Origin: Dillenia suffruticosa | Taxonomy: Eukaryota; Streptophyta; Magnoliopsida; Dilleniales; Dilleniaceae | Direction of reading: 5' to 3' | DNA: 64,000 nucleotides | NCBI GenBank assembly: GCA_033439265.1 | Contig: JAVTVX010000010.1 | Location: 15,903,490 to 15,967,489 of the forward strand | Shown here: positions 10,074 through 22,900 of the stretch, piece by piece | Numbering within the stretch: position 1 is the first letter of the stretch | Layout: every line of letters begins with the position of its first letter | Notes under the pieces: model-generated | The model's database searches: none | The model's input: only the letters and a program-made list of their open reading frames with translations | Told to the model about the DNA's origin: nothing | Program-made: the position numbers and the translations under genes

Positions 10074-13000
10074 CTAAAACTCCTCTTCCTCATTCTCATC
10101 AAAGTCATCTTCATCGTACAAAATGTTACGCTCATCCCAGAGAGGGCAGGAACACGTAGCTTTCTTGTTCTTCCACTCTGCTCCACAAGTATAGCAGAAC
10201 TCAAAACCACACCTGAACAAAATCCGGGAATATTAGAAAAATCCATTCCGAGTTAATTTTATCAACACTGGCCGGCAAAAGAAAAGGTGAAGACAACATT
10301 CCACAGAATAAATGCATAGTGATTTTCCCCTCAACAACAGGAATGTGGATCGTCCCCCCCCCCCCACCCAACCCAACCCAACCCCGTTCATCTTAGTGGT
10401 TAATATAATCTAATATTCTGAGCTTTAACTCTTTTATAATTAAAAGAGAAAAATCCCTAGTATAAAATGGAGACAAATCTTATTAAACTTGTTATAATAT
10501 AATCTCAATAAATTAGAAAACTAGTCTATTACAAATGTAAGAAAGCAAAAACCATGAGCTTCACAAGTAATTTTCTTCTAACAAAGGGAAAAAAAATTAA
10601 AGTATTGACATTCATTATTTATTTTGCATGTATCAAGAGAAAACTAAGTAAAATATATATATGATATATATTATATAATATAAGAAATATTGTTTAAAGT
10701 TTGGAAGAAAATGATGTTGACCAGTAAGATGAAAGATGAAGGGGAAGAGAAGGGAGCACCAAAATTGAAATATGAAAAGGAAAGACTAATAGGAGAAACC
10801 ATTTCAGAGGATCCACAGATGAGCATTACTTCAAGATGTCCCACTAAGCATACCATGTTCTTCAACAAAAATAACAAGATGCCTATATTTGGAATTAAGG
10901 CCCAGGCTGCTGTTGTTAGTTTTTCTCTTCATAGATTAATATCAACCAAATAGCAACAAACTGAAGTGAACTAAGAAACCATAAGGATATCATTCTTGCA
11001 GTTACCCTTTCCCGGACTCGACTGAATCTCATTGTTCATATGCCCCTATTTCCAATTTTGTTCTTGTAAATGACATGGAAGTCTCCCACTATCTTTCTTT
11101 TTTGGAAATATTAATGATAGAAATAATTTGGAAAATACCTTTGAAGGACTCTAAGTTCTACATTTATTATTGATTGGAGACTGTTAGTTCAGATCCATTA
11201 GATTGGTGGAAAGAATATGAACCTCAAATACTACTTGCAATCTTTACCATGGTTCATTGAAATGTTACGATCATTCATATTCTTCAACTTTTAGGGTTTT
11301 GTTTGGATTTTAATTATTAGGAGAATTTTCAATATACTCAGTTATCAACATAGACTCACTAACCACAGTTATTGAACACAAGAAAAATCAGAAGGAACAA
11401 TAGAAACATGTGATTCACAAGATTCCTGATGAGAAGCTTATGGGAGGCCTTAAGTTCTGGAGTTTTTTCCTAGTGAGCTTTAGTTCCAGGTGATTAAAAG
11501 TTTCTATTAAGAGAATGTCTTAGCCTCTGCTTCTATTTCTTTCTCTCCTTTAACTATAATGCATTTTATTTTTTTCAAAACAGCAATCATAATATTTTTT
11601 TCTGAGCGGTAGATAGTATAAGTTTGTTACGAAACAGGTATCCTTCCAATTAGATAGCGTGTATCATATCTTCAAATTTTCTAACAATCTTAACCTTTGA
11701 TGAGTTTTGTGTTTAAATTTTCAGAGCATCTAATTTACATGTACCATGCATTTCAATCTCAATTCAGCACATCATTCCACACATTTGAACGTTTGGTCTT
11801 CAACAATGTCATATCATTCACAACTCCAAGTAAAGAAGCCAAATAATTTAATAGATGCTCAAGTTTCAACGGGTTTCCCAAATTAACTTTGAACAGGATA
11901 GGATATTTGAGATTATAATGCCTTGGGGTGGAATATTTTATAGGGAAGCCCCTATTGTGTGTAAAAATAACATGCTACAATCCATAACCAAGCATAGGAT
12001 GTAATGGACAGACAAGAGGAAAATTTATGGAATATAACAAACGTAAGTTCTGGAGATACTATATTTGCAACAGCGAGGAAGAGAAAGGCACATCTTAAGT
12101 CTTCATAGTGGCATCTATTAAAAGGTGTTTAGAAATTAGCACCACTTAGGACTCACCTTTCCAACATCTCTCTCAATAATGATATCATCAATCAATGGCA
12201 ACTTATGTGTTAGACATCATTTGGAAGGCAACACTTTATTCCAATAAATGATAGTTTGTGCTTAAACATTCTAAGGTAAAACAAAGAAGGTAGCCTCAAA
12301 CCTAATTTTGCACTTTATGGCTCTAAATGTAGAATTAAAATATCAATTTTGAGAGAGGGAGAGTGAAATACCTGCAAGTCATGTGATAGCAACCTTCAGC
12401 AAGCTCTATCATATGATTGCACTTTGAACACTGACGCCACAGATTTGAAGTTGCAAGTGACTTCAGCTTTGCTTCTTCTGGACGGGGATACGGGTTCAAT
12501 CTTTTGTATAGATTGCAAGTCACATTGTTATGCCAAGGGACCTTGCAATTGATACAGAAAAGGCCATTGCATTTTGTGCACTTTCTCACTTCAGATGGTT
12601 GAGCACCAAAAATTGACTCATCAGTATGAATTAAAACCTCTGTTTTTGACATCAAAGCTGAACATCGTGGATATGGGCAATACACCTTCTCAGTTACAGG
12701 AATTGATAACTCCTTCACACGCTGCCTCATGATCTCAGTTAATTTAGGTGTCAAAAACTTTTCACAACTGTCGATCTTCAAGTCAGAGTCACAACCTTCA
12801 TGAGGGCATTTAGGCATCATACCATGAAGTAATTTCACTTCTGTATGTTGTTTCATACAAGAATAGCAAAACCGGTGCCGGCAACCATCAACTTGAAACA
12901 TCTGATTAGTGACAGTATCTTCTAGACAAATTATACATGTTTCTTTTAAGTCCCCCAAACTGGCTAAATTAGTAGGCCTAGTGATCTGAGATTCTATAGC

Positions 13001-14885
13001 CTCTCTTGCAAGCTTAATTGCAAACTTAATATCATTTCGGGGGACAAGGGACAGAGCACACTCTTTAAACTTTCTGTGAAGAAGAAAAACCTTTCCAACC
13101 AACGTTGCAACTTTTTGCTGCTTTGGCAACCATCGTCCCACCATCTGCATACAATAAAATATCAGTTAAGTAGCTCTAAATTACAAGCAGCCTGACCTGA
13201 GTGTGAAGCTTCAATTTGCATCTCGAAGAAGTCAAAAGCTAGAAGAAAAGAAAAGTGCTCAGGAACATGCTTTCATGAGCACATTATCAAATCCAACTTG
13301 TACAAATTGTTTGCAAGTAAACAATCTAAATCAAGGAGAAATGATCCTAAACAAATTTTGATATTGACAATTTATGGCATTTCAGGAATGGTTAGGTATT
13401 TTAAAGTAGTCAATCAGGGTAGTGAATGGGTGTCTCTGCTTCTTCTTACTCCATGAATTATTATTCTTCCAGAAAGGTAAAATAGGTTCTGTCTAAGTCA
13501 GATAGCACAAATTCATCTGTTCTTCTTACATCTAAATTCTGAAAGTAAAGAACAAGAAATGGTTCACAATTGTCACAGCCGCATGGAAAATATAACAAAA
13601 ATTTCTATTACTACATCTAAACTCCAATGCTGCTATTGCTCTGAAAGTCCAAAACAAGACCTATTTTAGGTCATCTTATTTTATTCTTAAAAGTCACAAA
13701 AGCTTTCAAATATCAATGCTCTGTAAGTCCAAAACAAAACCTATTTTAGGTCATCTTATTTTATTCTTAAAAGTCCCAAAAGCTTTCAATCATCAAAGAT
13801 ATCCAATGTCCCTTAGTAGAGCTACAAACAATGTCAACTAGCAAATAGTAATCAATGATATAGAGAATCCTTTGACAAAGATATCGAAGCATTCCAATGG
13901 TGGCTTGGTGCTTATGCATGAAACCGAACCCCCACAGTTATAGAGCCCAAACCCCACGGTTACAGTGGCAAACCTGTGTCCTCAAACCCTAACCATCGAA
14001 CACCCCAAAGGATACACGAAGTCCCAACTAAAACCCACTAACGTTAAACAATCAAAAAGGTCAATCAAGTTGAAAACAACATGGGTTTTACGAGAGACTC
14101 ACATATTGATAGAGAGGATAATAATCAATGAAATAAACAATCTTCGGCAACCCCAGAGACGAAGCCGCATCAAGCCCTTCAATCAAAGCCTCCAACTCTA
14201 CCACTTTCCTTCCTGAACCACTCACAGCCATCGGCTTCTTCAATTCAAAAACCAAATTGTCGTGCGGATCGCAAATCGCAATCCCAACACTCCCCAAATC
14301 CCGGTCCGAATTCCCAACTCTCACCCGATTCACCAAACCCTTGAAATACAATCTGAAAACCTCTTTGGAGGACAAATTCGAATACAAGGAAGAAGAAGAA
14401 AACGATGAACTCGAACCAGAAACATCATCAGCAACAAAAGGCCTTTCAATGTTATCTCCGTATTCCATCCATTCATCCTCCGGCACGGACTCAATCTCGC
14501 GAGCCAATTTCTGATCGTGAATCCGACGGTTGACATCCGTCATGAGTTTGATCATGAACGCTTCGCTCTGTTCACTGTCTCTTCTCTCCTGCTCGTACCG
14601 GTCTATTTCTTCGGCCTGGAGAGAAGCAAAGTTGAAAACATCGTCCGGCAACACTTCCGGAGGGGAATTAGTTTCCGCCATGCGCGGCAGAGGCGGGGAG
14701 GAGGAGGAAGGTAGGTTGTGCAGAGAGGCGGTGATCGCCTCCTGCATTTGAAGGCGGAAAGCGAAATCGAGATCGGATTCTAAGGTTTTGGCAGCCATGA
14801 GTTCGCGATGTTGCTCAGAGATGAGTGAGTGTAAGTCGTCTGAGTCGGGCGTCGCCATGGTTTCTTCTGACGGTTTTCTTTCCAT
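10074..14885 (-). CDS. RBR (RING1-IBR-RING2) E3 ubiquitin-protein ligase with RNase H-like domain
   Basis: Three exons, 14103-14885, 12372-13144 and 10074-10212, join in phase to 564 residues. RBR ligases accept ubiquitin from an E2 on a RING2 cysteine and pass it to substrates. Residues 1-170 are acidic and low-complexity. About 175-258 form the RNase H-like domain seen in plant RBR proteins (GSVGIAICDPHDN, VVELEALIEGLDAA). RING1 starts at Cys331 (CIICLEDT, CRHRFCYSCMK, CPHEGC). The IBR lies at about 417-471 (CPYPRC, CTKCNGLFCINCKVPWH). RING2 starts at about 500 (CSKCNHMIEL, then the likely catalytic Cys in CYHMTC at about 518), ending CGFEFCYTCGAEW. An acidic tail ends DDFDENEEEEF. The RING2 domain is split by a 2.1-kb intron directly after HMTC. 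No coding lesion is seen. The substrate is unknown; a further upstream start cannot be excluded, but ATG 14885 gives a natural length. Confidence 0.93.
13640..13795. repeat. 75-bp tandem duplication in RBR ligase intron 1
   Basis: Two adjacent copies of a unit of about 75 bases differ at only a few positions. The unit contains GCTCTG(A/T)AAGTCCAAAACAA, ACCTATTTTAGGTCATC and TTATTCTTAAAAGTC. It lies inside the 958-bp first intron. Confidence 0.85.
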
Positions 14886-16225
14886 GCTTCGGTGGATTTA
14901 TGTACCACTTTGTTTGGTCTCAGGTTCTCGTCCGGTGCTTCGACTACGGTGTTTGATGTATTGGTCACACGGCGAAATCCGGTAAGTTTTCTTTGATTTT
15001 AAGAAAGTTTAAAAAATTTAGAAGAATATTTTTTACTATGGAAAATAAAATTTTTCTGGATATTTTTTTTCAAGAGGAAAAAAGAAAATTAACAGTAATA
15101 AAATAGTAAAAAATAGTAGTAAATTGTAGTAAATAAAAATTTAGTATTAATCTTTTTAATTCCTAACCTTTTAGTTTTATGAATTAATATATCACGCTAA
15201 ATTTTTTTTGAGTTTAATAAAAATAGTTTCACATTAACTAATTATTATATTCCATCTGAAGTTTATTTCACTTAATATTCTAATTTAGTTAAAAAATTGA
15301 AATTTCATTAGTAAATGAGCAATAATATTTTAATTTTGACCATATAATTTTATTTATTTATTTATTTATTATAACTTACTACTATTCTTTTTTTATTCCA
15401 TTTGTGTTGCTTGATTTTTATTTCTCATTTGATGCAAGTCTATAAAACTATTCAATTTAAAAAAAAATAATAATTCTAAGAAAAGTCTAAATAAATAAAA
15501 ATTTAGTTAATATATATAATATCGTTCGTATAAATATTTATGAACAGAAAGTTCGTAAAATTAAAGAATTACAGAACAAGAATTTAATCATTATTTCATT
15601 TGATTCACCTACAGTGAGTGCAACATATAGCATCATTCTATATCTAAACATTAGAAAAATACATTTGAATATATTTACCAATTAAAAAAAATTCTAAAAC
15701 AAATTCTTATTAAAAGAAGGTAAAAAGAAAATCTAACTCCAAATGCTATCTGTCATGGGTAAGTTTGGTTCTTTTACATTTCAGAGCCAAACCAACGTAG
15801 GTGGCATCCCAAAATTTTGTCCTAATTGGCTTGGTTGGGTTGAGTTCGGCTTGTGTTTTGTGTCAATATTAAATATAAGGAGCCATTGTTTTAACTCATA
15901 AAATGCCATAATTTTCATATAATAAGGATATCTATTTTTAGCCAATAAAATCTTAATTAAAGAATATAAAATAGTTCCATTCAGAATAATAGTAATGCTA
16001 CAATTCTAATAAGATGATATGTTTAATAATTTAATTTAAAGTATTAAATACTAGAACTCCAAAATTAATATATATTAGTGTTCTAATATATAGTGTAAAC
16101 CTAAGTAATGGACTCAAGAACCGCCCATCCCAAAATCAGTTTCTAAAAATTGTCGTAAACCTGCCGAGAAGGTATTTGGAATGAGAGAACAAGGTGCAGA
16201 AACATGAAGAAAATAACTCTAGTAC
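14886..16225. other. intergenic between the RBR ligase promoter and the RPS1 relic
   Basis: AT-rich, with no open coding region of note. The first few hundred bases must include the RBR ligase promoter, but no clear TATA box or named motif stands out. Downstream of the last RPS1-like exon no match to the RPS1 C-terminus was found. Confidence 0.4.
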
Positions 16226-19200
16226 CTGGGGTTGGAATCTCAGCATGTCAGCACATGCCAATCTCAGCATGTCAGCACATGCCATAGCTGCTGCTTGAGC
16301 TATTCTCTGTCTAAATGTCTGGGCCATTTCTTCCGCCTGAGAGACAAGGATCATAAGTTCAACTTCGCTGTTAAATTCAATTGATTCGTAGGCAAAAGAG
16401 TTGTGTGTTGCCCAATAGAGCAAGAGATGTGCAACACAGTGAAGACACTAACTTCAATTATAAGCAATAGGACTGCAAATTGCATTCTCATATACAGCGT
16501 CAAGACCTTTTCAAAAACAGATGTAGGATTGCGAATCATGTCTCCCGGAGTAGGCTCTAGCTTCTTAGCGGAGCGACTCACCCAGCCTCTCTCACAATCA
16601 TGGCTCAAAATCATGACCTGCACCACAAGGATTAGTAACACATGACACAATGCAGAGGGGCAGAAATTTTCCATCCAAGTTTTGTGCAGAGCTTAAGAGT
16701 GTCACCAGGTTGAAGAACGGTAGCAGTATCTGATACACGACCATGACTGATTTGACTGACATGAAGAAGGCCATTAATTCCACCAATATCAATGAAGGCT
16801 CCATATGGTTTTAGACTCTGGAGTGTTCCAATGACAACTGATCCAACACCAAGCTGTGCTTGGCTATCAGCCATAGCCTTGTGGTTACTGAGAAAGAGCC
16901 TAGACTGCTCTTCATCAACCTCAACAAATTTCGGTGGAAGCTCCTTGTCAAGAAGCCCTCTGCAGTTGCTATCTGATACAGGCACAGGGGACATGAAGCA
17001 GAAGTTAAGATTTAGGCAATTTCAACTCTAGAAATGAAAATAAATTCGAAAGAAGAAAATTGTGGCCTATTTTGAGTAAAAGTAATTCATTGTAATAGCA
17101 TAGGATTTTCCAGTAAAAACTTAAAAGAAACTTAGTATTTCACAGTTCTCAAAATGCCGTGGGACCTTAAAAATATATACAATTGCCTATTAGCAGTTTG
17201 CGATGAAATGAAGCTTCGAACATGTCCATAAAAATGTTATGCTATAATATATCTGTTTTCAAGAGAGGCAATTTTTGGAGGAAAAGTGCTAGCCATTTCT
17301 GGGACTAACAGTTAAAATTTGTGAGAATGGAAAAAACCCACGAAGGTCCTCCACCGGTGCAACCACTCCGCCTTTATTTGCACCAACAATCTGCACGTAA
17401 TGTTTTTGGTTTAATATTCAGACACCAAATCTTCAAAATAGAAACCAAAACATAAAAAAAGAAAAACAAAGGGAAGAAAAGAAATCAAGAAGTATTTGGC
17501 TGGTAGGAGCTAAAAAAGTATTGCTCCCAAGCACCATTCCGTACATATTTAACTAATTTAGAAGCAAAATAACAAGCATTGCTACTTGATAGTTTTTGTG
17601 AGTTACTGTATGAATGATTTAATACATGATATACACACCTTACCCTTGACGACTACTACCTCAGCTTGAAGCTGTCTGCATCGTTCCCAGGCAAGGTCAT
17701 ACTGGATTGACTTCAAGCTAAGATCAAGTTATTTTGTGAATGTATGCCTCCTGAACAGGCAGGTAAGCTGAAGATTTTGCTGTAATGTCAACTAGTGCTC
17801 CATTGGCATCTACATTAAATACTGTACCTTTCACCTCATAATCCAAATGTGAGTAACATTAACCAAGTTTAATAATTAGCTTAACATAAAAATAGCCAAA
17901 AGAAGAAAGATCATCAAACAAGATTGAACAATATTTGATTCTCTGAAGTAACAAAGTGACAGGATGAGGCATTCAAGCATGGTTGGTACTGAGTCAACAA
18001 AAATTAAGCCATAAGCCAATGACTTGAAGACACTTTTAATGAATCTAACGATAAGGAAATCAAATTCAAACAACACAAGTGACAGAGATGCAAATTACAC
18101 ATCTAACTTGAGTCGTTAAATCATAACTTTTTGTCAACTTTATTGTCAAAACCGAGAATAGGAGAAACATGGGAAATTAGGAAACTAGAAAATACGTGTC
18201 AGGCAATTCTTCTAAATATCTTTTTCCTGTATTCCCTCAACTTAACTCGATTAGGAATTATATAATACTAGTCTGCGCACTTATTATTCACTTGAAGACA
18301 GCATTATCTCTTGTTCATTTGAGCACCAGCTATTCACCAATTGTCTGTTCTTCTCACTAGTCTTGCATTAGCTTTTCGAATCTTGATCATACAAAACAAG
18401 AGAGACAAACTAATGAAAAGTAGCTAATCTACATTAAAATTAAGAAAACAAATTTTCCATCAATTTCACAAGATAAAATAAAATAAAATCCTAAAACTGC
18501 AGACAAATGGGAATTCAAAGTATCCGCAACTCAGCTCCTCTCAAATCATCTAGCTTGGGGATTAAAAAATTCGAACACCTCAGTCTCACCCTAATCACTT
18601 TTCCAAAGAAAAAATTAAAAGTTGAAGCATGAAGGTAGATTTTTTTCCACACCCAAATTGCAAATTATTATTCAATCTACATCAGTTATCACTAATCTAA
18701 ACCCCAAAAACTTTGCATATATTCCAACAATCCCAACTGATTCCACAACATTTGCAAAATATGTAGTCAATGGGGCTCAGATTTTCCTACATTTCCGGCC
18801 GCAAATTTTCAAAGAATGCATGGAAATATCCATCACATTCTTCCATATCTTGCATAATTTCAACTTAAGAATTTCCTTTTATACAATACCCAATTGCAAA
18901 TTATCAAAATTAGAACTTAGCATTTTGTAATTTTCACATAATTTACATAAAATTTTGATAACTAAGCACATATCTATCACATAATTAACATAAAATTTTT
19001 AAACATAGCCGGTTGCAAATTTCATAGAATTCACTGAAATATCCCTAATGAAGTCCAGCATATTTTACATAATTCCAATTCCAGAACTCCATTTCATATG
19101 ATAACCAGTTGCAGATTTCAAATTTAAGAACACAAAATTTTGCATGATTTTGCACCAAATTTTGATAATCAAGCACATACCCATCGAGGATAAGAAAAGT

Positions 19201-19991
19201 AAAGGAGAGAGCTTGGGGCCAATTTCAATATCAGAACTCCATAATTTTCAAATTTAAGTTCAAAAAAGCTGCAAATTCCACATAATTTATACAGGATTTT
19301 GATAATGAAGCGCATTACCATCACAGGAATTCCACATAATTTATAGAACATAAGATTTTGCAAGTTTCACATAATTTATGCAAAACCATGATAATTAAGA
19401 ACATACCCACTGCAGGAATTCAAGGAAAGAATAAGGAAAAAGGAGAGACCTTGGTGCCAATTTCGGAGTTGAAATCGTATTTCTCGAGAGCACAGAGGAA
19501 GTCGTCAAGTGAGGAACCAACGCCTTCCATAGAAGCAGTACGACATCGCTCGAAAGCTTCTTCGAACATCTCCTTCATATTCGTTCTCTCTTAATCGGAA
19601 AGTAACTATACAGATGTAGAAGATCAGTGCCGGAACCAGAAAGTCGAGTTTGATTCTTCAGATAAGAGTTTAACCAAATGATCAAAAGGATTTTTAGGAA
19701 GAGTGCTTTCGACCGATTTCCCGTTTGTTATCATTGAAAATGGACTTTTGAAATTTGAATTCAATAAACATTACAAATTTTGGAAAAGAAGCAAATGAAG
19801 AGGTTCCCCAAAATTAGGGTTTAATCGACTATCAAAGAGAATCAAATAATTCGAAAAAAAATGAAAGAATTCCCCGGATTGCAGATTCTGATCGAAAATT
19901 GAAAAGAGAGCGATTCAGAAGGGAAGAAGAGTACCTGAACCGGAAATTTGTCGTGAATTTTGGAAATTGGAGTCTGGTCGGTGTTCTCCAT
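16226..19991 (-). pseudogene. chloroplast-type ribosomal protein S1 (RPS1) pseudogene
   Basis: This is a decayed copy of the nuclear gene for plastid 30S ribosomal protein S1, an mRNA-binding protein built of S1 (OB-fold) domains. Recognisable exons: 19450-19578 ([33 protein letters not shown]), 17639-17834 ([20 protein letters not shown] and [18 protein letters not shown]), about 17300-17390 (IVGANKGGVVAPVEDLRG), 16692-16972 ([38 protein letters not shown]), 16507-16617 ([14 protein letters not shown]) and 16226-16336 (AEEMAQTFRQRIAQA). A possible upstream exon at 19935-19991 begins MENTDQTPISK and is not a transit peptide. Lesions: an internal loss of about 25 codons with a frameshift, giving TGA at 17724-17726; a one-base loss near 16960; a donor reading AAG|CT at 16690-16691; a 24-bp tandem duplication in the last exon (ACADMLRLACADMLRF); and no C-terminus. 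A functional copy is expected elsewhere in the genome. Confidence 0.9.
18620..19400. repeat. degenerate tandem repeats in the first intron of the RPS1 relic
   Basis: Loose repeats of about 100-150 bases recur with shared words such as CATAATTTACATAAAATTTTG, TTTGATAATCAAGCACATA, TCCAGAACTCCAT and GGTTGCAAATTTCA. They look like old tandem copies within the intron. No coding content was seen. Confidence 0.55.
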
Positions 19992-22900
19992 TTCTGGGTG
20001 ATGGAAGAAAATTGAGTCATGCCCTTCCCTCTTTATACAATCAGGTAAAGATTAGAGCAACGGTCATATTTTGCCTGAAAAATAGAAATATTTTCAAACG
20101 AAGTTTTTTGACATCAACTCGCACAGTACACACAAAACCCCTCTGTTTCTAATATGTGTGCGCGCGCGAGATAATGGGCTTTGTGTACCTGCCTGGCTCC
20201 AACCTAAGAGCCCAACGTGATTCCTCCGCTTCTTTCCACAGTAGGTTTTGAGAGGGAAGTGAGAGAGAGAGAGAGAGAGAGGTACGGGTCGCGCCGGAGA
20301 GGCAAAGAAAAAAATTAATTCAATAAAATTAATTCGAAAATTAATGAAAAATAAATAAATTATTTTTATTCCTAATCTATCGAGTTAAACCCAGATTATA
20401 CGGAAATGAAAATAATCACTTTATAAAAATATTTGCCAATTATTCTTTTCTAGACTTTGACAATTAACAAATAACGGATTTTTTTATATTTTTTTCTTTT
20501 TGGAATTTCCTGATTCTAAAAGTGTCGTGGGATTTTGGAAATATGATAGATTTTTCAGATGAATACAGAACAAATTATTTTTTCACCTTTTACTAAAAAA
20601 TATTACTGATGACCTATAAATTTGTAATATTAAATTTGATCATTTTGACGTTTATTTTTGTATTTTAATTTATATTCTTTTATTTTAAGAAAAGAAAAAC
20701 AATATTTTTTATAATTTATAGATATTTAATAATTATATTGATCAAACTTAATTTAATTCGAATCAAATTACATTTTTAAAGGATAATATTTTTTTATATT
20801 TTTTTATCATATATAAAATTTAAATTTGAAATTTTAGAATCGTTAACGTTAGACGAGGTTGGTCAACAAAAGATAAGATGGGATCAATTACGATTTGAAT
20901 TTTATAAAACGTGTTTTAAATTCTTGACAACATACCTAACATCACTATTTGATTGGATGTGGCACGTATAACCACCGAGGTGAAATTTTGCTTTCCCTAA
21001 CTTGTCTCTATCCAAAAATTAAAAAAAAAAAAAAAAAAAAAAAAGGTTTATGACTTGTTAGGTATCAGTTATATAATATTTTTTAAATAGCAAATTTTGT
21101 TAATTGCTGTTTTTATTTGACCGGTGAATTCAATGTACTTAATAGAATGCGTGAAGCTAAGCTTTTTCTTTCATTCAAAAACAAATAATTTGAATGCATA
21201 AATATGGATAAAGTAATCAGCCCATGGAAGGTTGTGTTCGAGAGGTGCCAATTAAACCTGGTTTAGTTGGCAAATAAAATATTTAAAAGAATTTTCATGT
21301 CAATTGAAAATTAAAAGAAAAAACTGACCCACCCTATTTGAGAGACTAGTTAAGGACTTAGGTCAAGGGTAGTATTCAAATTTCCTTCCCCTTTTTTTCT
21401 TACAATATGATTGAAATCGAAATGATTACGAGAAAAATTATAAAATAGATTTTCATGAGTGATACAGTACAAAAACGTGAATTTTATTTGATTCGATGTG
21501 ATAAACTCGTGACATAGTATATGAGGAAAAAAAGTATTATAAAATTTTTTTAAATAAAAAAATTATGATACAGACATGTTTTGTTTTATGTTAGGATTTT
21601 TTTTATTGTACAAATATATAATATGTATTAAGATTTATTAGTTGTGTTCCGTTTGTGTTTATTTAAAAAACCTCTTTCTTTTTCTTTTTCATCATCAGTA
21701 TCTTCCGATTCAAGTATTATAAGACCCATTTTAAGAATTGATTTTCCTAAATTTCAAACTCAAGACCTCTAATTAAGGAGTAACACACTCTTGACCACTC
21801 AATCCAAAGAAATTTGGTTTAAAAAACACTTTCTTATACTCCTTTTTCTCATATAGTGTGTTCCCCCTCTTTTATCCATGATTTCTACCCAAATTTTGGA
21901 TTTTTGGTAAAATCTATGTGATTTTTTCTGCCATTGTCTTTATTTATTTTTATAAGAACGAAAAATAAGAATTTATTTTTTATGAGTCATGAATTAATTT
22001 CTCCGGTTGGTAGAGATATATGACAAATAAAATAGTTTTGAGTGGAAATTTAGCACCAACATTCTAATCTAATCTTCTAAAAGTATGAAACAACTTATGG
22101 AACTTTTGGCCAATTTTTTTACTCCTTAAAGTATAAAAGGCAAATATAAATAGCAATAGAAACCAGTGTTCTAGATGTCAAGGATACCACAATAGTGGGC
22201 AAGAAAGAAATTTCAAAATTTTTCTGAGATAAATAATAATAAAAAAAAGTAAAGGGGTAGAAACTTCTAATATTAAATCATCAAAATGTTTTAGTTGAGG
22301 AATGTTTCAATGCAAGAAAAATCATGCCAAATCGACTTTTCTAAAGGAAAAAAGTGGAAGATACCCAAAAGTCAATTTTCAAATATGCATGGCGAGCTTT
22401 ATTGAGTTTCAATTGAAATGAAGATTTTTGGGTTCTCATTTTGAATACCCTCAATTGCATCTAGCTAGTGCTACTTCAAAAGTAAAAATTTGCTTAAAAT
22501 CAAACTCATTTGAGCTTACCAAAAAATGATATAGCTACTATATAAAAATGGTGGCCCGCCCATGCATGTATAACGTTCACCGGGCTCAATGAAACAATTG
22601 TCGTGCGTTAACTTGTACCATGCTCGTGTACCACAGGACAACTTTTGTGCAAATCTTTTCCGGATGTCTTGTAAAATGCTTGGTAAAATCGATCCCAAAA
22701 GCACGAGAGAGCCACGGGTATCCTAGACAACCAGACAGTCAACAAACATTGTGACAACCTTGTTCGATCTTCGTTTTTTTTATTTTTTTTGGTTTTTCAC
22801 GACTAATATTTGAAATTATATGTTAATTAAATCGATTCCAACGTTTATAAAACTCTATTTAAGAAATAATTCTCTCAAAATAATCTTTTCAAATCTCAAA

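Noticed and set aside
22516-22704. 62-residue minus-strand open frame with a higher GC stretch
   Set aside because: No domain, no credible splice partners and no family resemblance.
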